A stretch of 64,000 nucleotides of DNA from Ruficoccus amylovorans (GTDB lineage: Bacteria > Verrucomicrobiota > Verrucomicrobiia > Opitutales > Cerasicoccaceae): the NCBI RefSeq assembly GCF_014230085.1, contig NZ_JACHVB010000052.1, forward strand, positions 62,001 through 126,000. Direction: 5' to 3'. The stretch's first letter is position 1. Every line of letters begins with the position of its first letter. Shown here piece by piece: positions 8,851 through 17,328 of the stretch. The position numbers and the translations under genes are program-made. The notes under the pieces were generated by a model, which was not told the origin of the DNA, did not search any database, and saw nothing but the letters and a program-made list of their open reading frames with translations.

Positions 8851-10228
8851 AAGCTTTTTCCTCGGTTATGGGGTAAAGGTAGGCCAACACGATGGTGGCG
8901 GCCAGGGCGATGGCGGGAATGCCGGTGAAGCAGACCCTCATCCAGAAAATCGTATCGGCAGGCTGCGGGCCTTCCAGCGCGGCATCGAAGCCCGTGCCCG
9001 AGAGCACGTAACCGGCCAGCAGCAGGGCCACCGCCGCGCCGATCTTGAACATCCAGCTATAGACCGCGCTGAACATGCCCTCGCGGCGCTCGCCGGTCCT
9101 GAGCTCGTCCTCGTCCACCGCGTCGGGGATCATCGCGTTGACGAACACATAGGCCGCCGCGCTGCCGACCCCGAGCAGGACGGAGGGAATGATCGACAAG
9201 TAGGGATTGACCGGGGTGTAGCAGGGCCACTTAAGCAGCGTGCCCACCAGCGCGACCGCGAAGGCAGCGATCATTGTCTTGCGCTTGCCCAGGCGTACGG
9301 ACAGGCGTTGCAGCAGCGGCACCGCCACCACCGTCGAGACCGGAATGGTGTAATTGACAAGTGTCATCAGGCTGCCGGAAGTCTGCCCCTTGTCGCCATC
9401 GAACATGTGGTAAATCGTCACGTAGTAGCCCAGCGAGCCGACCATCATCAACCCGAGCAGGCTCACGATAGTAATAAGCGAGAGCAGTAGAAAAGGCCAG
9501 CAAGAAAGCGTCTCTTTCATACTGCGCCACAGCGGGATTTTCTTCTGAACCCCGTTGGCAGCCGCCGTGTTGGACGTCTGCTGCTCGCGCGAGAAAAACG
9601 CCGGGATCAGAATGACCACCACGATCAACGCGCCGACCCACAGGCTGTTCCATTTCATGCCCTCGGCGCGGTCGTCGAAACAGTCCATACTCGTCAGCCA
9701 ATAGAGGCTTGAGATGATGAAAAAGCCCCCTTGCTGCAAGACGGTGCGAATCGCCATGATGCTGCCGCGCTCGTGGTAGTCTGGTGACAATTCCATCCCC
9801 AGCGCGATGTAGGGCACGGAATAGATCGTAAAGGCCACGTAGAAAATGAGCGAAGTCACCAGCAGCCACCCGAAGTAAAAGTTTTCACTGCGCCCCTCCG
9901 GGAACCACCAGATCAGCACGAAACTCAGCCCGCACAACACCGCCCCCAGGGCAATCCACGGGCGGCGGCGACCCCACTTCGAGCGCGTGTTGTCGCTAAT
10001 GCTCCCCATAAACGGGTCCGTCACCGCATCCCACAGGCGCGTAATGGCGATCACCCACCCGATCATGACCGGGCTGAGCCCGAGCGTGTCGTTAAAGACC
10101 GGGTTGTAAAACTGCATATAGCCCTGGATCAGCAGCGCGTAGCCGATCATGCCCGTGCCGTAGGCGAGCTTCCGCGGCATGGGTACGCGGTCACGGGCCG
10201 CTGTCGTATGGTGGGAAAGTGCGTTCAT
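8792..10228 (-). CDS. MFS transporter, GPH (glycoside-pentoside-hexuronide:cation symporter) family
   Basis: A ~478-residue, twelve-helix inner-membrane protein. The N-terminus KLAYGTGMIGYALL and the loop RLWDAVTDPFMGSISDNTRS followed by KWGRRRPWI are hallmark GPH motifs (D-P--G--sD rtr--GrrrP). The family imports melibiose, lactose, xylosides or glucuronides with Na+ or H+. The start is the ATG at 10226-10228, which overlaps the stop of the GH110 gene in an ATGA arrangement, implying translational coupling. It therefore probably imports the (desulfated) galactose-containing oligosaccharide that the cytoplasmic-looking GH110 enzyme hydrolyses. The C-terminal tail ends EKAYAIRQQLEARRG. Confidence 0.88.
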   Translation of the reverse strand: MNALSHHTTAARDRVPMPRKLAYGTGMIGYALLIQGYMQFYNPVFNDTLGLSPVMIGWVIAITRLWDAVTDPFMGSISDNTRSKWGRRRPWIALGAVLCGLSFVLIWWFPEGRSENFYFGWLLVTSLIFYVAFTIYSVPYIALGMELSPDYHERGSIMAIRTVLQQGGFFIISSLYWLTSMDCFDDRAEGMKWNSLWVGALIVVVILIPAFFSREQQTSNTAAANGVQKKIPLWRSMKETLSCWPFLLLSLITIVSLLGLMMVGSLGYYVTIYHMFDGDKGQTSGSLMTLVNYTIPVSTVVAVPLLQRLSVRLGKRKTMIAAFAVALVGTLLKWPCYTPVNPYLSIIPSVLLGVGSAAAYVFVNAMIPDAVDEDELRTGERREGMFSAVYSWMFKIGAAVALLLAGYVLSGTGFDAALEGPQPADTIFWMRVCFTGIPAIALAATIVLAYLYPITEEKAYAIRQQLEARRGASMADAS

Positions 10229-11934
10229 GAGCGGATGGCTTCCACGGGCAGGCAAGCGTCGGCGGTCACTTCAACCGGGGTTCCATTGAGGGTGTTGTTG
10301 GCGATCTCGACGTTGTCGCAGCCTTGCAGGCGTACCGGCGGCGCATCGGGCGAGACGCTTGGATAGGTCGTCGTGCGGACGATGCTGTTCCCGCTGAAGG
10401 TGAGCCCGTCCACCGAACGCGCCAGCAACAGCGAGGGGTCAAAGGTGGCGAAGGAGTTGTCCACGATACGGATGTTGCGATGAAAGCGCGGCTGCCCCAG
10501 ATGGCATTCCTCGATTTCCGGGTCGATACTGATCACGCTGCGGCCCCAGGGCTCGGCCCCGAAGCAGCAGTCGCCGAAACGGTTCCCGCGGATGAGCACA
10601 TCACGCACCGCGCCGGACTCGAACCAGTAGTTGGCATCGCCGCTGATCTTGATCGCGGAGCCGGGCGCAGCGATGTCGTTGTCCTCAAGCACCACCCGGC
10701 CCGGCGTGGAGATGAGAAAGCTCCGCGCACGGTTCCGGCGGGCCGTGCATCCCCGGGCGGTAAAGTCCGCCGTCCAGCTCGTGTTGTCCATCACGTGGCC
10801 GGGAACCAGGCTCAGCGGCAGGGCACGGGAGAGGCGCACGAGCGCGAAGCGGGCGTTGACCGCCTCGACCGCCGCGATTTCGTTGTCCGCGTAGGACAGC
10901 AAGGTGGTGTTATCCGCGAAGACCACGCGGTCGCCGGGCAGACCGATCTCGACTCCGTGCTGCTCGTGGTGCACGCGCTCCGTCAGCACGGTGCGAGCAT
11001 CCAGGACTTTCCGGATGCGGCTGTTGATCCCGTGGACGTTGCACGCGTCGTCCAACTGGTTCTCGAAAAGGCAGTCCTCCAGCCGTATCCGGCCCCGGCA
11101 ATTCACGAAGTGCGAGGCGTCGGCAGCCACGGAAAACACGCGCTGCCCCGAGGGAGTCACGCGGCATCGGCGCAGGATAACATCCTCGCAGAACTGCGCG
11201 ATCACGCCCATGGCCCCGGCATGGTGCAGGGTCACGTCCTCCAGCAGAACCCGCTGGCTGCGCGAGAGCGCGATCGCGGGGCAGTTGCGTTTATAGTGAC
11301 GGAAGACGAGATAATCGCCCGACGATGGCAAAACCGGAAAGGACGCCAACAGACGCACCGTGTGCTCGTCCACCGCCTCGACATCAATGGCAGGCGGGAA
11401 CCCGAGCCCGAGGGAATCTCCGCTCAGGTAGGCCGGAGCGCGGGTCTGGGCGTCAAAGGCAAACACGCCCTCGGTCAGCGGGCTCTCCCACCCTTCCCCG
11501 ACAAAAACAATCCTGCCGTTATCGACCCGGTACGGGTAGCGCTCACGGTCGATCCGAACATCCACGCCACCGGCATCCGCCGCGACCACCTGCCCCTGCG
11601 AATAGAAAGGCCGCACCCAGTCAACCGCCAGATTCCGGATCACAATATCCGCGCAGTTCTCCGCGAAAAACGGGATGATTTCCCCGTGGAAGATCAGTCG
11701 CGCTCCGTTGCCCTCGATCGTGAGCTTGTGCTGGTCGAAGAGCGGGAAGGCGATTCGCCTGAGCCCGTGCTGGTTGTTCGAAATAAAGCAATAGTGCTCG
11801 GACGCCTCATCGGGCCAGAAATGGTACTCGCCCGACTCCAGCACGATCACGCTGTCACGCGAACACTTCTTCAGGCACTCGCGCACACGCGGAGTCGCGT
11901 CGCCCTTGGTCAGTGGCAGTATGATTTTTTTCAT
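10225..11934 (-). CDS. GH110-family alpha-1,3-galactosidase (predicted)
   Basis: A 569-residue beta-helix protein starting at the ATG at 11932-11934. The longer open frame to 12084 lacks family similarity and overlaps the prepilin gene. The N-terminal block (EYHFWPDEASEHYCFISNN, then LIFHGEIIPFF and LAVDWVRPFYSQG) is the signature opening of GH110 exo-alpha-1,3-galactosidases. Putative catalytic residues are D272 (AADASHF) and D295/D296 (NQLDDACNVHG), with the 23/24-residue spacing known for this family. There is no signal peptide, so the enzyme is probably cytoplasmic, acting after uptake through the coupled GPH symporter. GH110 members cleave terminal alpha-1,3-galactose from blood-group B structures or carrageenan fragments. 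The substrate here is inferred from two esterases and a sulfatase in the operon. Confidence 0.82.
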   Translation of the reverse strand: MKKIILPLTKGDATPRVRECLKKCSRDSVIVLESGEYHFWPDEASEHYCFISNNQHGLRRIAFPLFDQHKLTIEGNGARLIFHGEIIPFFAENCADIVIRNLAVDWVRPFYSQGQVVAADAGGVDVRIDRERYPYRVDNGRIVFVGEGWESPLTEGVFAFDAQTRAPAYLSGDSLGLGFPPAIDVEAVDEHTVRLLASFPVLPSSGDYLVFRHYKRNCPAIALSRSQRVLLEDVTLHHAGAMGVIAQFCEDVILRRCRVTPSGQRVFSVAADASHFVNCRGRIRLEDCLFENQLDDACNVHGINSRIRKVLDARTVLTERVHHEQHGVEIGLPGDRVVFADNTTLLSYADNEIAAVEAVNARFALVRLSRALPLSLVPGHVMDNTSWTADFTARGCTARRNRARSFLISTPGRVVLEDNDIAAPGSAIKISGDANYWFESGAVRDVLIRGNRFGDCCFGAEPWGRSVISIDPEIEECHLGQPRFHRNIRIVDNSFATFDPSLLLARSVDGLTFSGNSIVRTTTYPSVSPDAPPVRLQGCDNVEIANNTLNGTPVEVTADACLPVEAIRS

Positions 11935-11981
11935 TGCTCCGGAAATTGGGTTGGCGTGAAGGTGAGCTCGGTGAGCGCGGA

Positions 11982-12677
11982 TTATTGGCGTTTGCCCGTG
12001 ACGAAATTCACGCTGCCGCCCCGGGCGGCAACACTGGCCATCAGCTCTTCGTAGGTCGGCGAGGTGAGATGCCCGTCGAGCCACAAAACATGCCCCTGCC
12101 CGTCGAAGCGCGGATCGTATGCCTGGTCGTTACCGCTGCCCGGCTCCAGGTCGAAGCACCAGTACACGAAATTGTTCTGCCGGGCGATGGTGTAGATCAG
12201 TGGCAGGCTCTCCTTATCGACATCGGCATAGACGTTGGCCGGGCCGGTCAGGTAGGGCCAGGTCGCCAACTGGCATTCCGGCAGCGTGTTGACATGCGAG
12301 TTGTAGCCGTAGTCGAAGGGCAGCGTCTCGCCATCGGAGAAGTTCACCCAACTGTTGTACTCGTGCTGATTCGCGGCATCGGAGAAAACCTCCGTCTTGT
12401 TGTCCACATAGTCATAGACCTGATCGTGCCACTTGGCGGGCCAGCCCCCTTGCGGGTAATCGCCCTGGTGGTCGCTGGCGTAGAGCAGGGCCGCTGTCCC
12501 GAGCTGACGCAGGTTCCCGGCCGAGTGAGCCATAGCGGCGCGGTCGCGCACGCGGTTGACAGCCGGAACGATAATCGCCGCCAACAGCCCGATCACAGCG
12601 ATGACCGAGAGCAGCTCGATCAGGGAAAAGCCACGGTAGGCGTTCAGGCGTCTTGTGGGGGAAAGGGGCAGTTTCAT
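11982..12677 (-). CDS. Prepilin-type protein of the H-X9-DG kind
   Basis: A 231-residue protein with a type IV/type II prepilin leader: RGFSLIELLSVIAVIGLLAAII, cleaved after Gly with Glu at position 5, followed by one membrane helix. The globular part ends with GHVLWLDGHLTSPTYEEL, the 'DGH' block of prepilin-processing-associated H-X9-DG proteins. The first His of that motif is Phe here. Such proteins are abundant in Verrucomicrobiota, Planctomycetota and Lentisphaerota and commonly sit in sulfatase loci, with unknown function. It lies 7 bases downstream of the sulfatase and 47 upstream of the GH110 gene. It may assemble into a short pseudopilus on which the degradation machinery depends, which is speculative. 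Confidence 0.85.
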   Translation of the reverse strand: MKLPLSPTRRLNAYRGFSLIELLSVIAVIGLLAAIIVPAVNRVRDRAAMAHSAGNLRQLGTAALLYASDHQGDYPQGGWPAKWHDQVYDYVDNKTEVFSDAANQHEYNSWVNFSDGETLPFDYGYNSHVNTLPECQLATWPYLTGPANVYADVDKESLPLIYTIARQNNFVYWCFDLEPGSGNDQAYDPRFDGQGHVLWLDGHLTSPTYEELMASVAARGGSVNFVTGKRQ

Positions 12678-12684
12678 GGTACGC

Positions 12685-14361
12685 TCACTTGGGGGTGTCG
12701 GTTCCGGTGCGCTTGAGCATAGCCTCGTAATCGGCTTGCTGGCTGGTGAGGGGTTCTTGCCGGGCGGAAAGCCACTGGTGGATGCCCGCGCTCATGGCCT
12801 GGACCCGGTCGGGGTGCTCCTCGGCCAGGTTCTGAAGCTGACGCGGGTCAGACTTGATGTCGTAGAGCAGAGTCTGGGCGGCATAGCCGTCGGGTAGTTT
12901 CTGGTAAAGTCCGGGCTTGATCGGCGCGACGAGCATGAGTTGGTAGTCCCCGTCGATCAGCCAGGCATAGAGCGGAGCCTCGGTGGCGTCCTGCTTGTTG
13001 TTCTCGCCGTCGGCCTCATAGGAGTAGGACCAGCGCGAGGAGTGGATGCCGGAGGAGCCCAGTGACTCGCGGGGACCGCGTGCGGCCTGCCCCCGCAGAT
13101 AGGGCAAGAGGGTGCGCCCGTCGATATCGCCGGGGATGTCCGCCCCCGCGGCGTCCAACACGGTGGGCATGAGGTCGGCCAGACTAACCAGTTCGTCGCT
13201 TTCGCCGCCGGTGGTAAGACCGGGCTGCCAGACGATTAAGGGCACGTTCAGGCCGCCGTTCCAGCCGGTGCCTTTTCCGCCCCGGTTTGGGGCGTTGTAG
13301 GGCGGCACGTAGTACAGCGTGCATCCGTTGTCGGCGGTGAAGATGAACAGCGTGTTGTCGAGCTGTCCGTACTCGGCCAGCACAGCCAGCATCATCTCGA
13401 TCCCGTGGTCGAGCGCGAGCAGATGCCCGGCATATTCGTCGGTGAACTGGTTGCCGCTGGAGAATTGTTCGGTGTAGTGGCCGGGCGGCGCGCTGATCGG
13501 GCCATGAAGGGTTTTCGGCGCGTAGTAGAGGAAAAACGGGTCACCGGCCTGAAGCGAGTCGCGGATAAAGGCGCAGGCTTTTTCGTTGAACAGATCGGTC
13601 AAAAACTCACCCTCCGGGCGCTTCGGCACGAGTTCGTGGTTTTCCCACAGCGTGGCCGATCCGTAGTCCACATCGTCGTGGCTGTTGTAGCCGTAGTAGT
13701 AGTCGAACCCACGGTCCAACGGATGAAACCCCGGCTGCGAGGACGAGCGCCAGGCGGTGTCGCGCAGACGCTTGTCAATTTCCGGCCACAAACCGTTGTA
13801 ATACCTGGCCACCGGGAGTTCCTGGCCGAGATCCTCGACCCAGATTTTTTCAATATAAGCCGGGTCGTGCGGAGCCACGTGCCACTTGCCGACCACGCCG
13901 GTGCGGTAACCGGCCCGAGCCAGCGGCTCGGCGATCACGGTACGCTCAGGCGGGATCCCGAAGTCGTCCACATCCTTGTTCCAGTAGGCGCCCCAGTCCT
14001 GCTGAAAGCTTCCGGTGAGCAGTCCGGCCCGGCTCGGCGAGCACAAGGCGGCGGTGGCGTAAGCCTGGTTAAATACCGTCCCCTCACTGGCCAGGCGAGA
14101 CAGCGTCGGCATGCACGCCTGCGCGGCCTCGATGTGCTTTTGCTTGTCCACCGCCCCCTGATGGCCGTGCACCTGCACGTAGCGGGCGTAGATTTCCGGC
14201 TCGATATCGTCCGCGCTCAGATGGTCGGCATAAGGCGGTATCCAGCCCTTGCCCACGTCGTCGAGCAGGAGCACGATAACGTTCGGCCGGTCCGCCGCCG
14301 ACAGGCTCGCCAATCCAACGAGCGAGAACAGCCAGGGCAGTGTTTTGTGGGGAAATTTCAC
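12685..14361 (-). CDS. Secreted formylglycine-dependent sulfatase
   Basis: A type I sulfatase of about 558 residues. RPNVIVLLLDDVGKG gives the first metal-binding Asp pair. ATAALCSPSRAGLLTG carries the C-x-P-S-R motif whose Cys (about residue 107) is converted to formylglycine by an anaerobic or FGE maturase. VVGKWHV and FTADNGC are further conserved blocks. I place the start at the GTG at 14361, which gives a clean signal peptide (FPHKTLPWLFSLVGLASLSA). The longer frame to 14520 would run through the LacI-type operator and has a non-signal N-terminus. It removes sulfate esters from a polysaccharide in the periplasm or outside. First gene of the nine-gene operon. Confidence 0.88.
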   Translation of the reverse strand: MKFPHKTLPWLFSLVGLASLSAADRPNVIVLLLDDVGKGWIPPYADHLSADDIEPEIYARYVQVHGHQGAVDKQKHIEAAQACMPTLSRLASEGTVFNQAYATAALCSPSRAGLLTGSFQQDWGAYWNKDVDDFGIPPERTVIAEPLARAGYRTGVVGKWHVAPHDPAYIEKIWVEDLGQELPVARYYNGLWPEIDKRLRDTAWRSSSQPGFHPLDRGFDYYYGYNSHDDVDYGSATLWENHELVPKRPEGEFLTDLFNEKACAFIRDSLQAGDPFFLYYAPKTLHGPISAPPGHYTEQFSSGNQFTDEYAGHLLALDHGIEMMLAVLAEYGQLDNTLFIFTADNGCTLYYVPPYNAPNRGGKGTGWNGGLNVPLIVWQPGLTTGGESDELVSLADLMPTVLDAAGADIPGDIDGRTLLPYLRGQAARGPRESLGSSGIHSSRWSYSYEADGENNKQDATEAPLYAWLIDGDYQLMLVAPIKPGLYQKLPDGYAAQTLLYDIKSDPRQLQNLAEEHPDRVQAMSAGIHQWLSARQEPLTSQQADYEAMLKRTGTDTPK

Positions 14362-14476
14362 AGTGTGCGAATGAATGGGGTTGGGCCGGGCGCAAAGCCA
14401 CGGGATGCAACGCTTGCTATGTCTTCTAAAATGCGCCGCTTTATCCGACGGATCAAGCGCGACAAATGACTTCAGA

Positions 14477-14490
14477 GGTAAACGTTTACC
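14477..14490. promoter_or_regulatory. Predicted LacI-family operator
   Basis: A perfect 14-bp palindrome GGTAAACGTTTACC with the central CG typical of LacI/GalR-family sites. It lies in the 174-base gap between the divergent sulfatase operon and the LacI-family regulator gene. A TTGACC element follows at 14496-14501. The site is placed to control both directions. Confidence 0.8.
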
Positions 14491-14535
14491 AGCACTTGAC
14501 CTCTGGCCGGAAAGCGGCATAACGTGGGCTTGCCG

Positions 14536-15645
14536 ATGAGTTCACAGCCCCGCCCTACGGTCAGCGAAATCGCCCGCCAGTCCGGCTTCTCCAAAGCCAC
14601 GGTCTCGCTCGCGCTACGCGGTCACCCGAAGATCTCCGCCAGCACACGCAACCAGATATCGACCCTGGCCGAACAACTCGGCTACCGCCCGGACCCGCAG
14701 CGCTCCAAGCTCATGGCCTCGATCAGCTCCCCACAGATCAAGGGGGCCTCGCTGGGCTTCATCCGCAGCGGCCTCACCCTCGAATGGGACCCGCTCGAAA
14801 AGTTCTTCTACGACGAACTCCGGCACCACTCCGACGTTAACGGCTACAACCTTGAGCCGTTCTGGCTTTTCAACCCGCGCAGCACCCCGGAAAAGGTCAA
14901 CGCCACCATGTGGAACCGCGGTATCGAGGGACTCATCATCCCCATGATCCACCCCGACCAGTATCAACAAAAACAGCGCACGCTTCCAATCCTGTGGGAA
15001 AAATTCTGCGTCGTGGAAATCGCCGACACGCTGCACCAGCCCAAGCTCAACGGCATTCGCCACAATCACTTCGGCGGCATGCTGCGGACATTGAGCGAAC
15101 TGGAGGCGCTGCGCTACAAACGCATCGGCCTGTACATGATGTCGGATCTCCAACTGCGCACCCACCACCGCTGGACCGCCGCCTACCTGCTCTGGAAAAC
15201 CATGCGCGGGCTGACCGACGACTTGCCCATGCTCTTTCCCGAGACCCTGGACGGAGCCCAACTGGCCGACTGGGTGAAACGCTACCGTGTCGACGTCGTT
15301 GTCAGCCCCGGGATCGAAGTGCTCGCAGCCCTGCGCGAGCACGGGCTGCGGGTGCCGCAGGACGTTGGCTTCGCCACCCTGCACCAGTGGGGCGAAGGCT
15401 CGGAAGAAGTCACTGGTATCAACCAGAACATGTCCGCTCAGGCCAAGATCGCCATCGACATGCTGATCAGCCAGATCTACCGCCAGGCCCTGGGCGTGCC
15501 GGAGCTCCCGATCATCGCCACGGACCCCGGCTACTGGCATGCGGGCTCAACCACGCGCCGCCCCCGGCGCGGACACCAAGTCAACGACCTCGACAGTGAG
15601 CGACTGACCACCTTGTCTTGCTCCGAACCATCTCCCTCGGCCTGA
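14536..15645 (+). CDS. LacI-family transcriptional regulator
   Basis: A 369-residue regulator. The N-terminal helix-turn-helix TVSEIARQSGFSKATVSLAL followed by the hinge region (QISTLAEQLGYRPD) is a textbook LacI DNA-binding domain. The remainder is a periplasmic-binding-protein-like effector domain (ending in the NQNMSAQAKIAIDMLISQIY block) that would bind a sugar. The start is the ATG at 14536. An upstream in-frame GTG at 14524 is possible. It is divergent from the nine-gene catabolic operon, with the palindrome GGTAAACGTTTACC between them, so it probably represses that operon and itself until the degradation product appears. Confidence 0.92.
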   Translation: MSSQPRPTVSEIARQSGFSKATVSLALRGHPKISASTRNQISTLAEQLGYRPDPQRSKLMASISSPQIKGASLGFIRSGLTLEWDPLEKFFYDELRHHSDVNGYNLEPFWLFNPRSTPEKVNATMWNRGIEGLIIPMIHPDQYQQKQRTLPILWEKFCVVEIADTLHQPKLNGIRHNHFGGMLRTLSELEALRYKRIGLYMMSDLQLRTHHRWTAAYLLWKTMRGLTDDLPMLFPETLDGAQLADWVKRYRVDVVVSPGIEVLAALREHGLRVPQDVGFATLHQWGEGSEEVTGINQNMSAQAKIAIDMLISQIYRQALGVPELPIIATDPGYWHAGSTTRRPRRGHQVNDLDSERLTTLSCSEPSPSA

Positions 15646-15716
15646 CCCAAATGCCACAGATTCGCTTGGTCGCCCTCGCTTGACGACGGTCGAAAGCCGG
15701 TATATCATCCGCTATC

Positions 15717-16163
15717 ATGACCCAAAAGCTTTGCCTGCTCATCGTCGGACTCTTTCTCTTCACGCTCACCGGCTCGGCCACGACCAGCTACCTGATCGAT
15801 GTCCTCGTCCTCGACGATGACGGTGACCGCGAGACACAGATTTCCGCCACCTGCGTGCCCAATGAGAATTTCGCCGCCACAGTCGGGCAAGAGGTCGGAG
15901 AAGGTCTGCCCCTGGGGCCGCTCATCAACGGTAACACGCTTAAGGGCCAACTCACGGTCACTAACGGCCAGGCCAGCTACGCCGTCCACCTCATCGTCCG
16001 CAAACTCGAAGAAAGCAGCTACACCAAAGACGCCTTTTACTTTGAAGCCGACGAGTTCCTGCTCAATGGCACCGCCGCCCTCGGCCAGACCAAGACCTTT
16101 GACCTCGACGACAAAAAAGTCGTGGTGACGGTGAGCGAAAGCAAGACCTTCCCTCCTCAATAA
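15717..16163 (+). CDS. Small secreted hypothetical protein
   Basis: A 148-residue protein with a signal peptide (LCLLIVGLFLFTLTGSATT). The mature part is acidic and strand-rich (YLIDVLVLDDDGDRETQ, FDLDDKKVVVTVSESK). I do not recognise a family. The frame stays open after the TAA at 16161-16163 for another ~54 codons containing a strand-like YPPGNYTLSLTLRPVNG before the next stop at 16326-16328, which may be a remnant of a longer or second protein. It is convergent with the lipoprotein gene at 16387-17298. A role in the envelope is all that can be inferred. Confidence 0.6.
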   Translation: MTQKLCLLIVGLFLFTLTGSATTSYLIDVLVLDDDGDRETQISATCVPNENFAATVGQEVGEGLPLGPLINGNTLKGQLTVTNGQASYAVHLIVRKLEESSYTKDAFYFEADEFLLNGTAALGQTKTFDLDDKKVVVTVSESKTFPPQ

Positions 16164-16386
16164 GTACCCGTCTCTCGCCCCGACGCAAACAACTCCCGCC
16201 ACCTAGAGCATATTCGCTCCAAAGACACGGAAGTTCCTGATTTCCAAAAACTGCCCCTTGATTCTCCACAGGTGTATCCGCCGGGCAACTACACGCTGAG
16301 CCTCACGCTCCGCCCGGTAAACGGGTAAATCGTCCCCGCCACAGGTATTGTCACCGCAGATGGGCAGCGCGTTCGCCCCGGTTCCG

Positions 16387-17298
16387 CTACTGAACCTCAA
16401 TCAAGTCCGTCACGGGAATGACGTACATGGAGCCCTCCTCGTTCGTCACGAGCAGGGTGTCGGCGTCGATAAAGCAGATGCCCTCACACTGGCCCAGCCG
16501 GTAGGGGCGCCAGTAGATTTTACCCTCCGTCAACCGGTTCACATCGCCCGAGGGCGGTTCAAAGAGCCACACATTGTCATAGACGAGCACGGCGACGCGA
16601 CTGCCATCTGCCAGCGAGTCGGCCCCGGTCACCATTCCGCGTGCGCCAAAGCTGCACACCAGTTCCAGCGGGTTGGAAATATCCTCACGGTAGCTGTTAA
16701 AACGGTACAGGCAGGTGTCGGCATCGGCCCGGTGCTTGGTCAGGACATACCAGGTGTCGTTGGCCACAAAGATCGCCTCGACGTCGTAGTTTCTCGCCGC
16801 CGGGGGGAACTCCTTTTGCTCGGGGAAGTGAAAAGGGATGGCGCGCTTGGCGATAGCCTGTGCCGCATGGCTCGGGTCGGGCTCGGGCACGACATAGACG
16901 AGCAGGTCCTTGCGGCGGTTGGCGTTGTTCCCGAAATCACCGATCAGCAGGTTACCCTTATGGTCGGAAGCGATGTCTTCCCAGTCCTTGTTCTCAGCCA
17001 TCTTGACCGGGATTCCCAGGCCGTCGCCCATCGCCACAGTTTCGCCCTGCAGGGTGACGGGAAAAATCCGGGCACGATCGCCGCTGTCATTGTGAGTCCA
17101 ATACACGCCCTCGTAGCGTGTGCTCTTGGCGATACCGGAACCTTCATTAATCAGCGCGGAGCGCATGGTCGCCGCCGGTTCGATTTTGCGCGGCCCGGTA
17201 GGCGGGACCTCGATGCTCGTATAGGAAACATGGGGACTTGCGCAGCCCGCCACCAGAAGTGCGGCCGCAACGCCGAGAATGGGGAATAGTCTTGTCAT
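16387..17298 (-). CDS. Lipoprotein with beta-propeller-like domain
   Basis: A 303-residue lipoprotein. The lipobox LLVAGC follows a short hydrophobic leader, so it is anchored to a membrane. The body has repeating blade-like strands with acidic turns: YEGVYWTHNDSGDRARIFPV, GNLLIGDFGNNANRRKDLL, YDVEAIFVANDTWYVLTKH, GQCEGICFIDADTLLVTNEE. This resembles the 'DUF/SdiA-like' propellers used as esterase-like or sensor domains. The 'HNDSGD' and 'DFGNN' loops are typical. No catalytic residues were identified. It is a single-gene unit, convergent with the gene to its left and divergent from the HTH-MBL gene at 17329. Confidence 0.7.
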   Translation of the reverse strand: MTRLFPILGVAAALLVAGCASPHVSYTSIEVPPTGPRKIEPAATMRSALINEGSGIAKSTRYEGVYWTHNDSGDRARIFPVTLQGETVAMGDGLGIPVKMAENKDWEDIASDHKGNLLIGDFGNNANRRKDLLVYVVPEPDPSHAAQAIAKRAIPFHFPEQKEFPPAARNYDVEAIFVANDTWYVLTKHRADADTCLYRFNSYREDISNPLELVCSFGARGMVTGADSLADGSRVAVLVYDNVWLFEPPSGDVNRLTEGKIYWRPYRLGQCEGICFIDADTLLVTNEEGSMYVIPVTDLIEVQ

Positions 17299-17328
17299 TT
17301 TTTATGCGAATTTGCATGATCTGTGACC

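Noticed and set aside
10324-12054. A 576-codon open frame on the + strand opposite the GH110 gene
   Set aside because: The minus-strand frame has GH110 motifs and operon context. The plus-strand translation is Arg/His-rich shadow sequence.
14362-14520. N-terminal extension of the sulfatase to 14520
   Set aside because: It would run through the operator region and has no signal peptide. The GTG at 14361 gives a proper one.
16316-16330. A second GGTAAAC half-site resembling the LacI operator
   Set aside because: It lacks the mirrored half and is not near a promoter of the operon.
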